Below, one piece after another: positions 47,577-62,445 of a stretch of DNA of 64,000 nt. The first letter of the stretch is position 1. Each line of letters begins with the position of its first letter. Source of the DNA: Apostichopus japonicus. Taxonomy: Eukaryota > Echinodermata > Holothuroidea > Aspidochirotida > Stichopodidae. Under the pieces are notes generated by a model. That model did no database searches, had not been told where the DNA came from, and saw nothing but the letters and a program-made list of their open reading frames with translations. Where the stretch lies: positions 26,833,666-26,897,665 of the forward strand of contig NC_092579.1 in assembly GCF_037975245.1 (NCBI RefSeq), read 5' to 3'. Made by a program: the position numbers and the translations under genes.

Positions 47577-50500
47577 AGTTGTAAATAGCCTGTTATATAG
47601 ATACATCAAAATAAAACTCCTCTTGGAATGGTTCCGAAATCACGCCCCCATCTGGCTTCCCACGCTCTCCCCCCATCCGTTTCCAAACGATACGGCTGCA
47701 CTGCAGTGATTGAATGGAATTTGACGCGACAGAACTTTAGGTGGTTCGCTCTTTTCATATCTATTTTCCAAACGAATGGTATCACATTAGTTATACAGAT
47801 TCGTTCTTTACTTGAAATTTGTTGTCATGATCAATTCCCGAGGAGACTATGTCGCAAATACATTTCTCAAAATGACATTGCAAAATATGAAGATGAGACT
47901 AAGAAACTCTCCTACATGATTTCATATTTAATTAATAACACTCAATGATTTTATTCGTCACAAACAATTTTTTTAAATCCTGTTATACATAATCTTAAGC
48001 CCCCCAAAAAAACGAAAAAAGTTCGACCTGATCTTCCTTACGTGAAATAGACCTTGATTAAATCCAAGCTATAAGAATGCGATCTCATTATGAAAAGTTC
48101 CATTCTTATCGTTAACATAAGTGGAAATAAACTGAATTGAACACTTGTGTACTTTGGATGAATTCGTAGTGTATGCCTATATCAAATATAAAATGTCTTC
48201 GCCAGTACATACAACAATTGCCAATACCTTCCAATCCATGTAGCATTTCCTTAATAACAAATAGAACACAGCCAAACGGCCCTTTCATTGTTTGTGGGCA
48301 CACCTAGAGTTTAACCTAACAAGGCTTGTACTTGCGGGTAGCCGCTGCTCACACAGTGAAGGAAAGTTTTAGAATGTCCATACGCAAGCGCATAACCGAC
48401 CAACCATGGCTTGGAGTACATCAACAGTTACATACAGACGTAAACAGAACACATCTTATCGGGCATATGTTTGCTATCTTCGTTGTGGTGAAGTTAGCTA
48501 GCCTATCGTGATACTCAAACATTCACTATAAATATCAGCTGATTAGCCACGGATTCCTTGTTGACAAAATATATCTACTGATAAAACTGATAAAAATGAT
48601 GGTATATCTGGATACGACTTGATAGGAGAGTTAAGTGTGGTTATGCTATTCAAAGAATAAACACATTTAGCGCAATCGACGACCGAGGTACACACCTGTG
48701 CTTGATTATTATTAGCTAGGAACAGACCGGGTGACTTATTTTTTTAGAGTCCAATTCATAAAGTTAGGTTTTGTAATGATGTTTACATGTCATTACCTAC
48801 AGTGAGGCCTAGTCACAGAAGGTTGCATTCGTCCGTCGAGTAATACCGATTCAGCAGAATTTGATCAACTGGCTGCTACAATTCTAGTCAAACAGAAAAA
48901 CTTTGAACGTAAGTATAAACTCATTTCTTTCCTAGGTCAAGCTAGGTTTGCATATGGTGTAACTTTCGTTGTAGCCTAATCACATGTCAGCTGTAGCCCT
49001 AACTTTAGGCTTACCTTAGTCTAGTTAAACCCAACTTTGCCCTTATTGAGGTCTATGGCTCCTAAACGACAGACTGAGAGAAGTGCGGACCTAACGTTCC
49101 AAGACAAAACCAAAGCGAGGTCGTACATCAATTGAGTACATCGAAAGCCTCGACCTAATCACAAATGAAATCCATTAAAACTAGCAATTGAATTGAGCTT
49201 GAATTATGGTATCTGGTTATAATATTTCACCATTTTGATACTATAGCCTAGGCCTAAGGGAACCCTTTAAAAAAAACATGAGTAAAGCAGCAGAAGATAA
49301 GCTCAATCACCACCCAATACAGAAATATTTCTGAATGACAATGGGTGTGCTTTTCATGTTAGCCTGAGAGTTGGAAACAAGCTGGCTTTAGTTTAAGCAC
49401 TGTAAAATGCTTCTCACCCCCCTCACCCCCATTTTATTTGCTCTTTTATTTTATGCAACATATATGGCCACAAATGATCAATTTTAATCTCCCAATTCAT
49501 TGATAATACAGTTTGAAATATAGAGTTTATGGTTAGCATTGATAATTTGATAATAGAATTCAGAGGACTCAAGAGAAATGTTCACATGTGAATAACTTTC
49601 TCTGAGCGGCTAAGCCCTAAGTTGCACTATCACCTCCTCCTTTGTGTTCGACATTATACTGCACTCTTTTCATTTCATATATAGCCTCTGTTCACCTCCC
49701 TCCCCACTCATCTCTCTCTACATGACTGCAAGAAACAAATTTGTTTGACTTTATCAATTTATAAAATGCAGTTTCTCTATAGAGGGGATTTGTTTTCCTC
49801 GTCAGATGGTATCAGATAAATGAAATGAAAGTCAATCAAACACAGCAAAGGAGAACGTTCAAAACTCTCCGCAAATGAGGAGCATTTTAATTAGCAGGAG
49901 AACTCGAGTTCAGGGAATAATTTATTATTCTAAGTTTGTTCAGCAGTTTGAAGTCTGTGAATATTGTCTTTTATAAAATGCTAGATGGTTCAATCATGTG
50001 TAAAGAAAGAAAAAGAAAAAAAAGCTATACATCTCTTAACTTGTATATCAATTTGACTATTTGGGCATAGCATTTTGCCATGAAATACTGGATAAATTCT
50101 TCATTTGTGGTAACTCAATAGTTTTTATTCTGTGATCAAAGTTGATTTCCCCTTAACCAGCTTGAGTATTATGGTAGAAGAATATTATTTACATAAAACT
50201 CAACAGACACTTTGAATATTATTTACATAGAACTCAACAGACACTTTGATTTCTATGAGGATTTTACTGATTTGCCTAAGGTGCAGAAATGTTTCATCTG
50301 ATGCATGCAAATTGAGTCAGCATTTAATTCACCAAAACAAATGTTTCCACCTTTTCTATATACCCAAGAATTCAATGAAAGGACAAAATTAGTCAGTTGC
50401 ATTAAATATACCCAGGTCACTCAATGCATTTAATGAGACTGTTTTCTACTGTCTTTTTAAGTTTTTTTTTTTTTTTTTAGTCGTACCAAACAGTTGTGCA

Positions 50501-52790
50501 ATATTTATATTGTATACATTTCTAATCTTTATGGCCAGTCATGAAGATAACCATCTTAACTTATATAACTAATACTATTGTTGTAGGATACTTTGACATG
50601 ACTCTGTCAACCCAGTACAACATAAATTGGTAATATAAACCTATATAAAACAAATATATGTGTAAGACAGTTTGATTGTGTTATCATTTATCCTGAGTGA
50701 CTGACCTTTGACTATCCTATGCAAACCATTGGTCATTTACATCACCCAGGTTGGATTTGTTTACATCCAAAACAAAATAAGCCCTTAATTACCCATGGTG
50801 CATGGACTTGACGTAAACTGTTGTAGAAAGTTAATGACTACCCATTTTTTTAAATAATTTTACGACTTTATAATTTTTTTCTACTATTAACATAAAGATG
50901 GGTAGACTGATAGATTCTGCTCAAATTAAATGAGGAATCCATCTGCTCTTATTAACATTTTTACAGTAAAGTTCAGCATTCTTGTTGTAGTAACTGTTAG
51001 AGTAATACCATGCAGGCCTAGGGTTGGCCCAAAGAAATTGTCCTAGCTTAATAGGAGACTTCCTCTCATGAATTATGTGAGTAGCCAAGTCACGTTGAGT
51101 GTCCCAACAAGATTTTATGACAGTATGACTGTGGACAGTACAGTGTGAGTCAGGATCAGAAGCCACGCCTAGGTTTCAGCATTCAATTGGTCTTGTTGAT
51201 ACATTAGCAGCTGGGCTCAGTATCAGACCATGCGCTTGGGATCACTGGAGAGTAAGTTCAGGTTTCTCTACTAGAAAACCAGAAGCTGCTACTGATGCCT
51301 ACTACTATTGTGTAAAATAACGCATGCAACGAAAAACATTGGAACAAGCTTTACACCGTGCTTGTGGTCCAGTGTAAACAGGGCCTCGGTGGCATTACTG
51401 TCTCTCGGATATCCTCAAAGCCATTTAGATCTAGGTCATTGTGCAAAAGAAAACCTTTAGTACTTTCAGACTATGTATAACCCTTCAAAGATACCAGCTT
51501 TGGCCCTCTAGGATTTGGTGGACTGTGTAGACCAATACTGTGATGACCTTAAGAATTGAAATGTTTATGTGGAAAGCTCACCCAGGTGCTCTTTTTCATT
51601 CAAAATGTTCTTCCCAATTTATAACAGCCACAAGAAAATATCCTTGCACGCTGGCTACATATTCGAAAGTTGAAAAAAATTGGAAACAAAAAAGGGAAAA
51701 GAAAATACACACACATTCAAAATATGTTGAAGCAGTGTACATTAAAATGACAACCCTTTTTGCAGCCTGCAGCCTCTGCAGTGACGTTGCCATGACGTTA
51801 ATCATTTGACTGTTACTTACTGTCACAAGTGTTATACAGAGTGACACTTAACCTTTGACTTACAAACACAGTGAGTGTTAAGTAATCATTTTCAGACACA
51901 GGCTGCTGTGGCTTATGAAATCAAGTTATTCAATTTAGTATTAAAATAATAAAATCACCTGTGCAAGTTTGATACTGTGGTAAATGCAGGACTAGCAAAT
52001 CATTTTGTATTGTTATGTTGTTATTCTCATATATGATTTATTCTCATATAAATTAAATTTAAGTTTGATATTCATGACAAAGACAACATGAAAGTTTTAG
52101 AATCAACTTAATTATGACTAATATTTGTTAAAAGCAAACGTCAGTCAGTATTCTTTTAAAACATGAAAGATCAGCTATCAATCTGTTTGTTTGAAAGATA
52201 GTAACAATTAAATACTTTCCATGACATGTTTTTTTTTTTAATGATAAAGTTAAGATTTCTTAGTAATTAAATGTCATCATACTACAGTCCAATTTAAGAG
52301 GATTACTGTACCTTTCAGGCTTACATACTCGACAATCTAATTGTATTGGCCACGTTGCTGCAGCCCCCCCCCCCCCAACCCAGTATCTCATTCATGCATA
52401 AACATGAGCAAATGATTAGTTATAACCATTGAAAATTGAACATATTAAATATCCTTACTACAGTGTACATGTAAAATTTAGAATTAACATTTTGTTTCTT
52501 ACCTTACCATCCACCTTTTTTTGTGACGATCGTTGCCTTTCTGGAGTTTTATATATATTTAATATCTGTCTATATTAATATCTGTATATATATTTGCATG
52601 GTGTTCATTTGGAATGAGTGTTTTGGGTTCACATTAATTGTTTTAATATGATGTTGATTGAGCAATTGGTGCAGTCTTACATTTTGGTACTATCAAAAGA
52701 GTTGCTTCTTTTTTTGCTGAAAACTATACAGTTCCTTTAAAACATATACTGTAACTGTATATTGGTAAAATTGCACCAATTTCTAGTTCA
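47577..52790. other. Intergenic DNA, no gene seen
   Basis: Scanned on both strands; ORFs are short and none resembles a protein. Small features: a direct duplication of about 34 bp at 50181-50248 (AATATTTACATA-type with CAACAGACACTTTG), T-runs near 50463 and a C-run near 52365. Confidence 0.5.
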
Positions 52791-53008
52791 GAAGAAAATC
52801 TACTACGGCAGAAAAGAGATGAATGTGAAAGATTATGCAATTTAATGTATGTCGTCCAGATTAATGTATGTCGTCCAGTTACAGAGTTGTTGACAATTAA
52901 CAATTCATAATCATGGACGTTAAATATGAATGTGAGAGACTGACTTCGGTCAGCTTGCGGCTTTGATAAGCCAATTAGGCTTCTTCGCGAGTTCCTGCTT
53001 GCAGGAGG

Positions 53009-53040
53009 ATCTAATATACATACATACATACATACATACA
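53009..53040. repeat. (TACA)n microsatellite
   Basis: About seven ATAC/TACA tetranucleotide units directly left of the 21-bp minisatellite. The sequence before it (GAGTTCCTGCTTGCAGGAGG) looks like the end of a dispersed element, though the family is not recognised. Confidence 0.85.
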
Positions 53041-53057
53041 ATGCTTTCTTGTACATT

Positions 53058-53475
53058 CCCATTAACTGAATGTACCAGCCCATTAACAGAATGTACCAGC
53101 CCATTAACTGAATGAACCAGCCCATTAACTGAATGTACCAGGGTGGCTTTCTTGCACATTCCCCATTAGCGAAATGTACCAACCCATTAACAGAATGAAC
53201 CAGCTCATTAACTAAATGAACCAGCCCATTAACTGAATGAACCAGCCCATTAACTGAATGAACCAGCCCATTAACAGAATGTACCAGCCCATTAACTGAA
53301 TGAACCAGCCCATTAACTGATTGTACAAGCCCATTAACTGAATGAACCAGTCCATTAAATGAATGTACCAGCTCATTAACAATGTACCAGGAGTGCATGC
53401 GAATCCACTGTTGAATAAAGCTTTCTTGCACATGCCCCATTAACTGATTAATGTACCAGCGGTGCATGCAAACCC
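53058..53475. repeat. 21-bp minisatellite (CATTAACTGAATG core)
   Basis: About 14 units of 21 bp with core CCATTAACTGAATGAACCAG and variants (ACAGAATG, GTACCAG), interrupted near 53145 and 53395 by a longer motif containing GCTTTCTTGCACAT and GTGCATGC. Because 21 is a multiple of three, frames stay open and the minus strand shows a heptapeptide repeat (LVHSVNG). This explains the 265-codon ORF at 52724-53521, which is not taken as a gene. Confidence 0.92.
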
Positions 53476-53521
53476 ACTTTTGAATAATTTTGATGCAATG
53501 CGATTTCCCAAAGATCTCCAC

Positions 53522-56500
53522 TTGCTGTTGGTCTGAACGGCATCCATGATGGACTCAAATTATTACACACCACAATTTTTACACTATGCAGTGACTTGGA
53601 TTACTGTATGTGTTTGTGTGTGGGTTGGGGTGGGGAGGGGTGGGTATTACAGATGCATATTGAGTTATATTTCTGCCAAATATAATTTCTTTAAATGTAC
53701 CGTATGTGTACTGACACAAAACTGCTACATTATGCTAAAACTAGCCATGCACAAGCAGAAATTGGGTCCCAACGAAAAAATGCTTTGAACGTTGTGTTTT
53801 ACTGTTTTCCCTACCTTTCAGAATCCAAGTCTTACAACATCATCTCATACCTTCCAGCAAACAGTGATGGCTAAATTTAGTGACACATAACAAACTCAAA
53901 ATTGTGAAATGACTAGATATTATCAGGGGAGTGTGTTGGACTAATAGTCATCAGTTTGGTAAACAGTATCTTGTACTTAACTGTGATAAGAATGAAGATT
54001 AGGGCATCTATATCAATCACTAATATACTCAATAATTGACAGACACATATGTAATTGAGATAAAAAATATTTGGTATAGGATAGAACAAGTTTGACTGAT
54101 AGTTTAATCTTAAAGGGGATAAAACTCCAACAACATCCAGCATGCATCGTTCTAGGTGATAGAGATCACAGTGATGAACAACTTTCCCCAAAAAGCTAAG
54201 AAAAAATCTCTGTTTCTATCAATTTGGGAGATATCACAGGTTTGAAGTTCCTTTACATACAAGGCTGAGGCCTCGAGCAATTCTAAATCTGACATCGAAC
54301 CACATGTGTTTTTAATTTTTTTTCAATATAATTTTTGTGTGTGCATATTACGATGTTTGTTTTCTGTATGAAGGAGATTGGTTTTGCAAATACTGAATGT
54401 AAAATATTGAAGTTCTATGTCAACGCTGAATACATTGTAACCTGATCCATGGAAATATGAAAAGAAAAACAGCGTGAGATAAAACGTGTCAGATTCTGAG
54501 CTTATCAAATTGGTGATCTCCATTATTTTAGATCAATAGTTGTTAAATTTCCATAAATTTCAATGCCAGAAATTTTCAAATTGCATTTAAAGAGTATAGC
54601 TTTAAGGTACAGTATCAGGAGCATGCAAAGATTAGTTAGTTAAAGATAGGTCTGTGGACTTTAGAATATGTCATTCACAATAATGTCTGTCATTGCAAGT
54701 ATAGACAATTATTAACCTTGGTGTATGTAAGGCCATCACTGTTTAAGATCATGGTATGGTAAACAAAGTAACAGTTAAGTTTGATAAATATAGAACTAAA
54801 TATGTCAGCCAATCTAATCAAGATGCATCCCCCCCCCTTCCAATGATTTTATCTTTTGCTATTTTACACTATCGATGTCATTAGTATACTGATAAATTGT
54901 TTTAATCGTATCTTACGATAGATTCTGCTAGTTGATCATTACGTTCTGCAGCACACAAGTGTGTTAATGAGTTGTTATTAAGAAAGACAAGAAAACAAAG
55001 GATTTAAACACTTAATTAGCCACATGATACCAAAGTATATGGGATGTAGGTATGGTATATGGAAGCATTTATGAGGCTGATGCAGTTATTGTTGTTATAA
55101 ATTATATATATATTTATTTTTCAGATTTTATAACATTCTGAATATTTCATTTAAGTGTAACTTACATTTTTGTTAAATATGATTTAGAGGTGCCTACTTG
55201 CAATTATGCTAGAAAATAAGCAAACTTGGTCAGCTATGGTGACTTTAATCCTACCTCCATCCCAGGGTTCATTTTTGCTCAGTGAGACATGTTAAATGGT
55301 CAAGTAGACATTGAATTGCATAATAGGATCATTTTCAATATCTATTCAACATTGTCAGGTGGTGGGGGGGGGGGATGGGGGGAGGAAGAAGAGGAGGGGA
55401 TTGTTGGAACCTCTTTTATCATAATTAATGACGATAGCTACAGTATTTGACATATATGAATTTAAGGTCGTCAGTATTGAACCCGATATAAAAACTTCAG
55501 CTTTGTATTGTACTGCAAACCTCAAAACCATTTCCCTATCTTAGAATGACATGATATTGGGCACTGACGAGGCAAGGGGGTGGGGGGAGGGGCTAGAGGG
55601 GTGCAACAATGCTCCCTTTAATTCTCCTCATAGACCTGTGTGGGAATCCCTATTTTTTATAAATTGTGTTGTCTATTTTAGCACTACTCATTGTCTAGGA
55701 TTGATTTGGAGGGCCAGAACCCCTTCATTTTTATTAGAATTTTTTCCCCTTTTTTACAGTGTTAAGTATGTTAAAAGTGAGGCTATACAAGTGATCTATG
55801 ATGTGAGTGTTACTGCCACATTCATATTTCTCTGTTTTGTTACAAACGTAAGTTTTGGATTCAAATTATAGAAGAATAGGGAAAAATATTTCAGCCTTGC
55901 TGCAGGGGAATTTGTGGCTGCAGCCTGTGTTTTTGACACAGTGCCAATTAAGTCAAAAGAAATTATCATTTGAGTCAATAGTAATGGCGACTGACCTTTT
56001 AATAGGACTGTATCTGTTGACTTTCTTTGTATACACATAGGTAGCAGTAAATAAAAGTCTTTTACAATGATTTAATCAAGCATCTCTTATAGATCGAGGG
56101 ATTGGATGGGAGGCTTTCATGAGATTATTTGCAGTGCAATATATAATTTTCTTTTGAGTGTAGCTTTCATAAGGCTGCCAGTATTCTTTAATGTCTTAAT
56201 TCTTGAACAGTTGGTGGTACTATAAACACATGATCTTCTACCCCGGTTTATGAGGAGATTATGTTGACAACAGTCATATTTAGGTGTACTTGCAGATGGG
56301 TACATCAATCCATATTGTCCTTCTAAAAGTTCAAAGACCAATATAAGTACAGTAACAAGTAACAAGCTTTGAATCGATTGCTCTGAATAGAAGTAAACAT
56401 TTGACGTTTCCAGGCTTCTCAGAGCAAGTCGTCGACATTAAACAAACGTGGAAGTGCCATGTTCTAGTCTTAAATGAAGTGTGTTTCTGGGGATCAAGTG

Positions 56501-59500
56501 ACATATAAAGTCCAAGTACAAAACACTTCACAAACCTCACAGTTACTATGGATAATATTTGATATTAATATGGGTACTAAAAAAGGTATTCTGCTGACAA
56601 ACAATGTGAAACTTATATTGAAGAGAGTAATATTCCACACTGCAAGTTAAGACCCCCATCTCAATATCATATCCATATCTCGAGAAACGTTTGATTGAAT
56701 GTAACCTATTTTGACTAGCTAAACCTTCAACTACACCAGGAAGTTGGATCACAGTAGGGGGTCTGTGATATAATCTGGGCAAATGCTCTTTGGAAGCTTT
56801 ACTTAGGCTATTATAATCTACTTGTTGATTTATCCTTGAAACTTGATACATTAGGAATATTTGCATAGCTATCAAATTTCTCTGTACTTAGAATTACATC
56901 CAAATTCTTTATTTTGTAGAAATATTAGTTCTGTTTGTTAATAAACGATCCGCAAATTATAAAGAAAAACAAGACATTTTCAGCTGAAGCACCCTGATGA
57001 CGTCATCCATTCTGCTGTTGCCAGATGCATATTTACAAAATATCTCTAAATTTAAAAAAATCATATCTTGGCAATACCAAATGCTATGAGGATGTGGTCT
57101 TCACGGTTAGATTCAGAACAATTTGGGCAACTTTGTTCAGCAATCAACTTTAGCCACCTGGCAATGCTTTAAACTACCTCCTCACAGTTGCTCAGTCTCA
57201 TACACATCTTACTGAATCATTCTCATCTCTCCTCAATGGCTTGGAGTAGTAGTCTGGACATCTCATCCTCCAGTTAATAAATTAAGGCCGCCTACTATTG
57301 AAAATTCTTAGCAATATTGAGCTCAAAAAACTTTGGGGATAATACTGACGATGGACTTTCCAATAATGACACAGATTCATTTTCAGAGTTAAAGGTATTG
57401 TCAGTATAGACCCCAAATAATAGCAGGCTATAATTGCTAGAAGTTTTCAAAAAGTACTTTCCTGGAGGTGTTTACTCTCCAAATTGTTCCCATGACATTT
57501 TTAAGGTACACTGCACAAGATGACTGAATGTCCCAGTGAGGAAAATTTCCTCGAAGGTTGTAATGAAAACAGTTTAAGAATTTTGACCACAGGTGACCAT
57601 ATTTGAATATCTAGCATATTTGGGGCCAATACAGCATACCTTTAAGTCTTCTTCAACCTATAACCACAGTCACCTGCTAGGGTAGATGCACTGATTGGTT
57701 GACGTCACTGTGGTTCATCTGATGAATGGCTTCACCCCACCGGGTCATGTAATATGTGAGATAAGGTTAAAAAACCAAAAAAATGATGGCTTTTGTCTGT
57801 GACGTAAACATGTTTTTATGGGAGTTGGTCGTCAACTTTACTCACTGTGAAAGTTAACAGTTTTGAAAGCCAAAGAAATTTGACATGTTTGAAATAGCAT
57901 TTATAAAGCCACTACTTTTCATCAACAAGTTACAAACTAATGATGAAATAATAATGGTTAATACAAGACTGTGTATCATAAGCCCACATATACTGAGTCA
58001 TTAACCAAAATTTCATTCCGCTCCCGTACAAAATTGGTCTCGTCAAAACCATAGTTGATAGGAAGAACATGTAAGATCAACAACACGTGGAAAGGTTATC
58101 ATGTAGATTTATAACGACTAACGTCAACAGTCGGGAAAAATCAGTTCCCATCTCACTTAAGTTGTAAAATTTCATTTAGAAAGCAAGGTCTCTTTGCAAA
58201 ATATTACTGAATCTGTTTCTCACAGCACTAGATTTTTAACAAGCTTCCCTACAATGGTTACGCACAAAGTAAACTTTGACAGTTAATCAAATCGTATTGC
58301 ACAGATGTTGATGTTAAGTTAGTGTTGACTTTTTTTTTTTTTAATATCCCTAATATGTTTGTTGTAGAACATTCTATTCCTAAATTTATGCCTTAGGTCT
58401 GGTGTATTCTATAAATTCAACTGCCCAAGCTGTAATGTTTGCTGTGTAGCAGAAACCCATAGACACCTCGCTACACAGACTTCTTAAACTGACAAGAAGT
58501 CACATATTTACAAACACTTAGATAAATCACACCATTGTAAGAAGCAATGCGATCACAACTCTTTCAAAAGTATTGACTCAGCTAACACTAAGCTCCAGCT
58601 TACGATCAAAGATTGTCTCCAAATCAGCTCGAAGAAGCCTAATCTGAACAAACAGCTTAATAGCCCATTGGTCACACTGATAAATTTAATCTATACTTTA
58701 ACCTTGTGTTATTGCTATACTAGCCAAATGGTACCATTACTTGTTCACTATTAGTTGGTAACCTGAAGATGTAAGTAGTGACTTTTAAAACATGTCGTTT
58801 CTTCTTCAGTGTTTTTGTGGATAGATGTATTCGTTAAAGTATGCGGTGTTCTCTATGTTTATATAATACAGATATAAGTTTACATACATGCTTCAGTATG
58901 AGTCTATTTTAACATCTGTAGTACTTTTTTTATGATGTAGAAAATTTAGGGATCCAAACGTTAGTCATCCTTTGATCTTTCGACTGACAAAACATTTCCC
59001 ACTCCTTAGTCACCATGTCGCATACACTGATAAACTAAACAGCACAAATCCTGGTACGGGGAGGGGTGTTTCATAGTCCAACTTTTGTAATTAATTTGTA
59101 TATTAATTAAAGAGATAACAGGAGATAAAAAGCACTGTTGTTTCATAAGACTTTCATACATGTCCTTTTAGTTTCGGTTAATTTGTTGATTGTAGCTTAA
59201 TCGATCAAGTCGGAATTCATTTCATCAAAAACACTGGAGATAATAACTTGATATTGGACTTTAAATTTGTCATGGAAAATTATCTTAATATTCTGATGAA
59301 AGATAATGACTCATAGGTGACACATCGTTTTTCTTCTAATTAACTAATTGTTCATATATATACATTTCTTTATCAGAGAAATACATAACCTATTGCATTA
59401 TGGGAAAGAGGAATGGGAAATATATTTTACGTCGTCTCCTGCACTATAACTTTTGTACCCTTTTTTTTTTGTCTTTTTTTTGTAATTGTCCAACACTGGA

Positions 59501-62280
59501 CTATCAAATAATATTTAATGATATATGTTATTATATTAAATAATAAGTTATATATATGAAGTTATCATATCCTTACAAATGAACTCTACAGATATTGTAG
59601 TCAAAAATTGAAGTTTAAAACATATTCTGTCACCATTTAAAAAAGTTGGTATCCTGTTAATATAAAATTCAAAATGTTGTGACAGAAGTAACAGAAAAGA
59701 ATTCATGACATTTTTCTCTTGTCTCTTCATTTCCCTGTTTGAAATATTTGGAATGGGGATTAAGTCATTCCCTTCCCTTCCTGAGATGTATACCCGCTAC
59801 TAGTGTTGGTACTGTAGTTCACATTTCAGAATTGGCAAAATAAGCAGTGTGACATTGTGTCCTCAGATATTTCACTGTATCAATTTAAGTTTACTGATGA
59901 ATATATGTATAGTAATAATTATCATGATTTATTTAATATAAATCATTTTCCCTTAGAAGAGACAAAGATCTACTCCTTTGAATACAGTTAAAAACTGACT
60001 CTGATTGTTGAGGGGATGGGGTTAGAGCAGGGAACTTACACCTTCTGTTTTTATTGATGAAAAAATGTTAAATTGCAAATTTGTCATGAGATTATTTGAC
60101 TGAAGTACACACAGTACTTTTGCCACACCCCAGTTAAAGGCCATATTATTCAAGCTGTATTTCAGTGCTTGGTTTTATAGTACACCAATGAATATTACAA
60201 ATGTCTACTCACTCAGATAAAAAAATTCAGGAAATGCAGACTTTGAAGTCAACATATCACCTGTTCGTTATTGAAGTACAGCAGTGATAAATTGGGTACA
60301 CTGTTGTTCCATGTATATAGGTCCAGAGATTTGTCGCTTACATGTAGGCCTACTGTACAACAAATTTCTGAAAGGAAAAGTTGACAGATTCCAGGAATGA
60401 GATTCTTTTACTAAATTATTTGAATTTAACCTGCTTATTATTCAGCTAGAAAGGAATGAACAGCAGCGGAATAATGTAATTATATCCATTTATTGTTCAA
60501 ATGTAACACTAGTTGCATCTATGGCTATGAAAGCATGTTTTATAAAAATTTGAGTTTTCACAATTTTCACAAAGGTTTGTATGATATCATCTGGCAAGAG
60601 CAGAATGCAATGCTCACATGACATGTCCCAATTCCCTACCCCCCCCCCCCCACAGTAGCCTACTAGCAATAAGGCATGGGAAAGTCTCTGATGTATCCTA
60701 ATGAGATCTTTAGCAGAATGGTACAGTATATAAAGCTTTCCAGCTTCTGTGGGGGAATAGTGTCAATGGGAAAATTTCCTCAAAGGTTAGCAACCTTTGC
60801 CTTAATTTGTTACTGGTTTCCAGAAAAGTTATCACTCATATCAGTTTTATATAATAAGTTCTCCCTAAAGTTTTTTTTTGGTATGATGGTTGGATGTAAA
60901 CAACTTGGGCAATTCAGATTTGTCAGATCTAACCTTGCCCTTTGAAATCTTAAATCACCGCTCACTGTCAGAATGGTTTGGCAGTTTTAAAAAATACAAC
61001 ATTCTACCAAATATATATGAGTGTACAAACAAACCATTTTCAATAACTTCCAAAAAGGAAAAAAAAAAATTTTAAAAGCCACTCTGCACAAAGGTTCCTG
61101 ATAATAGTCACAAACTACCTGGCACTATAGGATAAGTTTTTGTTACCGTGGAAACTGGGATCATCGACATTTTACGCATTTTACTACGTAAGTACTTGTG
61201 GCAAATAGTCGTCGTCCATATCTGGATTGCTTCAGGAGCCAGTAAAGAGTTTTGATCGAAGTTGATTTGATTGGTGGTAAAGTACAATAAGGAAGTACAA
61301 CATATCTCGGGTACCGTCATTGGGAAGGCGTTCTCTGATGAGCCTGTCATACATACCTATACACAGCATTGATTTCAATATACCTAACAGTCTTGTCTGC
61401 CATTTGGTGTGGAGTGATGTCTTGAAAACCTGTCTTTGGCATTTTGTTTTTTGGTTGTGAATAGACATTATTGGCAATTTTGAAATCAAAGTCCACTGAC
61501 AAACAATATAAGGCAAGTTTTCAGAGCTCTGCAGTTGATTGGTAAGCATGTTCTTTTGATTCTTTATTTCATATGCACCATACAAGCATACACGTTTTAT
61601 ATTGGATTTAATTGGAGTAGTATCCAGGCAGTAAACGCAGGTAAATGAACATGTCATATCACACAGTCACATGTAATCCTGTGTAGACATGTTAATATGG
61701 CTTTTTTTTTAAATTGTAACATTGACTTAAGTTCTGCTGTTTAACTTATGCCAGAGGACTTAAAGTTCCTCGAAATGATAATGAATCTAAGATTGGCAAC
61801 AGAATGGTAAGGCTTGTTAAAATGATATATGAATCGTTCTGTAAGCTATAATTTGTTGATACTAGACACCTGGCAGAAATTATGATTATAGGTAGATGTT
61901 AGATTTTTGTCAAGATGAATTTGAAGGAAGAAAGATAGTTAGTTCAGATAGTTTGCAAACTTAATCCACACATTCCACGTCTGTAGTTACTCTTACACTT
62001 ATTTTGTTCCTTTTCCATATATATGTATATAAACAGTAAATATGAATTAGTGATGCTAAGGGATTTTCAAGTGTACACTCAGTTTGACACTTTGATACAT
62101 CATTCAAGTGTATTTGTTGTTGTTAGTACAGATTCAAAAGCCACAATTTTCTGACATCAAATAGAACATGGTTAACATGTATTTAATTCACTCCTGGAAT
62201 CCAAACATTTCCTGACACTAAAGGAAAAGCAATTCAGTGCAATACTATTTGGAAAATACAATGAAGTACCTAGGTTTAGT
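53522..62280. other. Intergenic DNA, no gene seen
   Basis: AT-rich with scattered short ORFs, none recognisable. Contains a purine-rich G tract at about 55358-55398, a T-run near 58329 and a C-run near 60640. A 141-codon minus-strand ORF (61232-61657) was inspected and left uncalled. Confidence 0.5.
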
Positions 62281-62298
62281 GGCGTCACTGAGATCAAC

Positions 62299-62336
62299 CC
62301 CCTTCCTCCTCCCCCCTCCCTCCTCCCCCTCCCCTC
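62299..62336. repeat. Pure polypyrimidine (C/T) tract
   Basis: About 38 bp of only C and T, built from CCTCC/CCCTCC blocks. Such tracts can form triplex (H-DNA) or, on the other strand, G-quadruplex structures; this is inference from composition. Confidence 0.85.
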
Positions 62337-62445
62337 AATAAAGTTTGTCATGTTCAAAACAATTTGGCAAGTTCTGCTGATTTGAAGCTGATATAAGTTT
62401 CGAAAATGAAGAAAACTGCAAAGCTTCATGTGTTCTACTCACACT

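Noticed and set aside
53058-53475. CRISPR-like repetitive array
   Set aside because: Units are head-to-tail without unique spacers, and the window is eukaryotic; it is a minisatellite.
52724-53521. 265-codon minus-strand ORF with heptapeptide repeats
   Set aside because: It is produced by the 21-bp minisatellite, whose unit length preserves open frames. Flanking parts resemble no protein, and another frame is equally open.
61232-61657. 141-codon minus-strand ORF
   Set aside because: No recognisable domain, unremarkable composition, no splice or promoter context; the overlapping frame is just as open.
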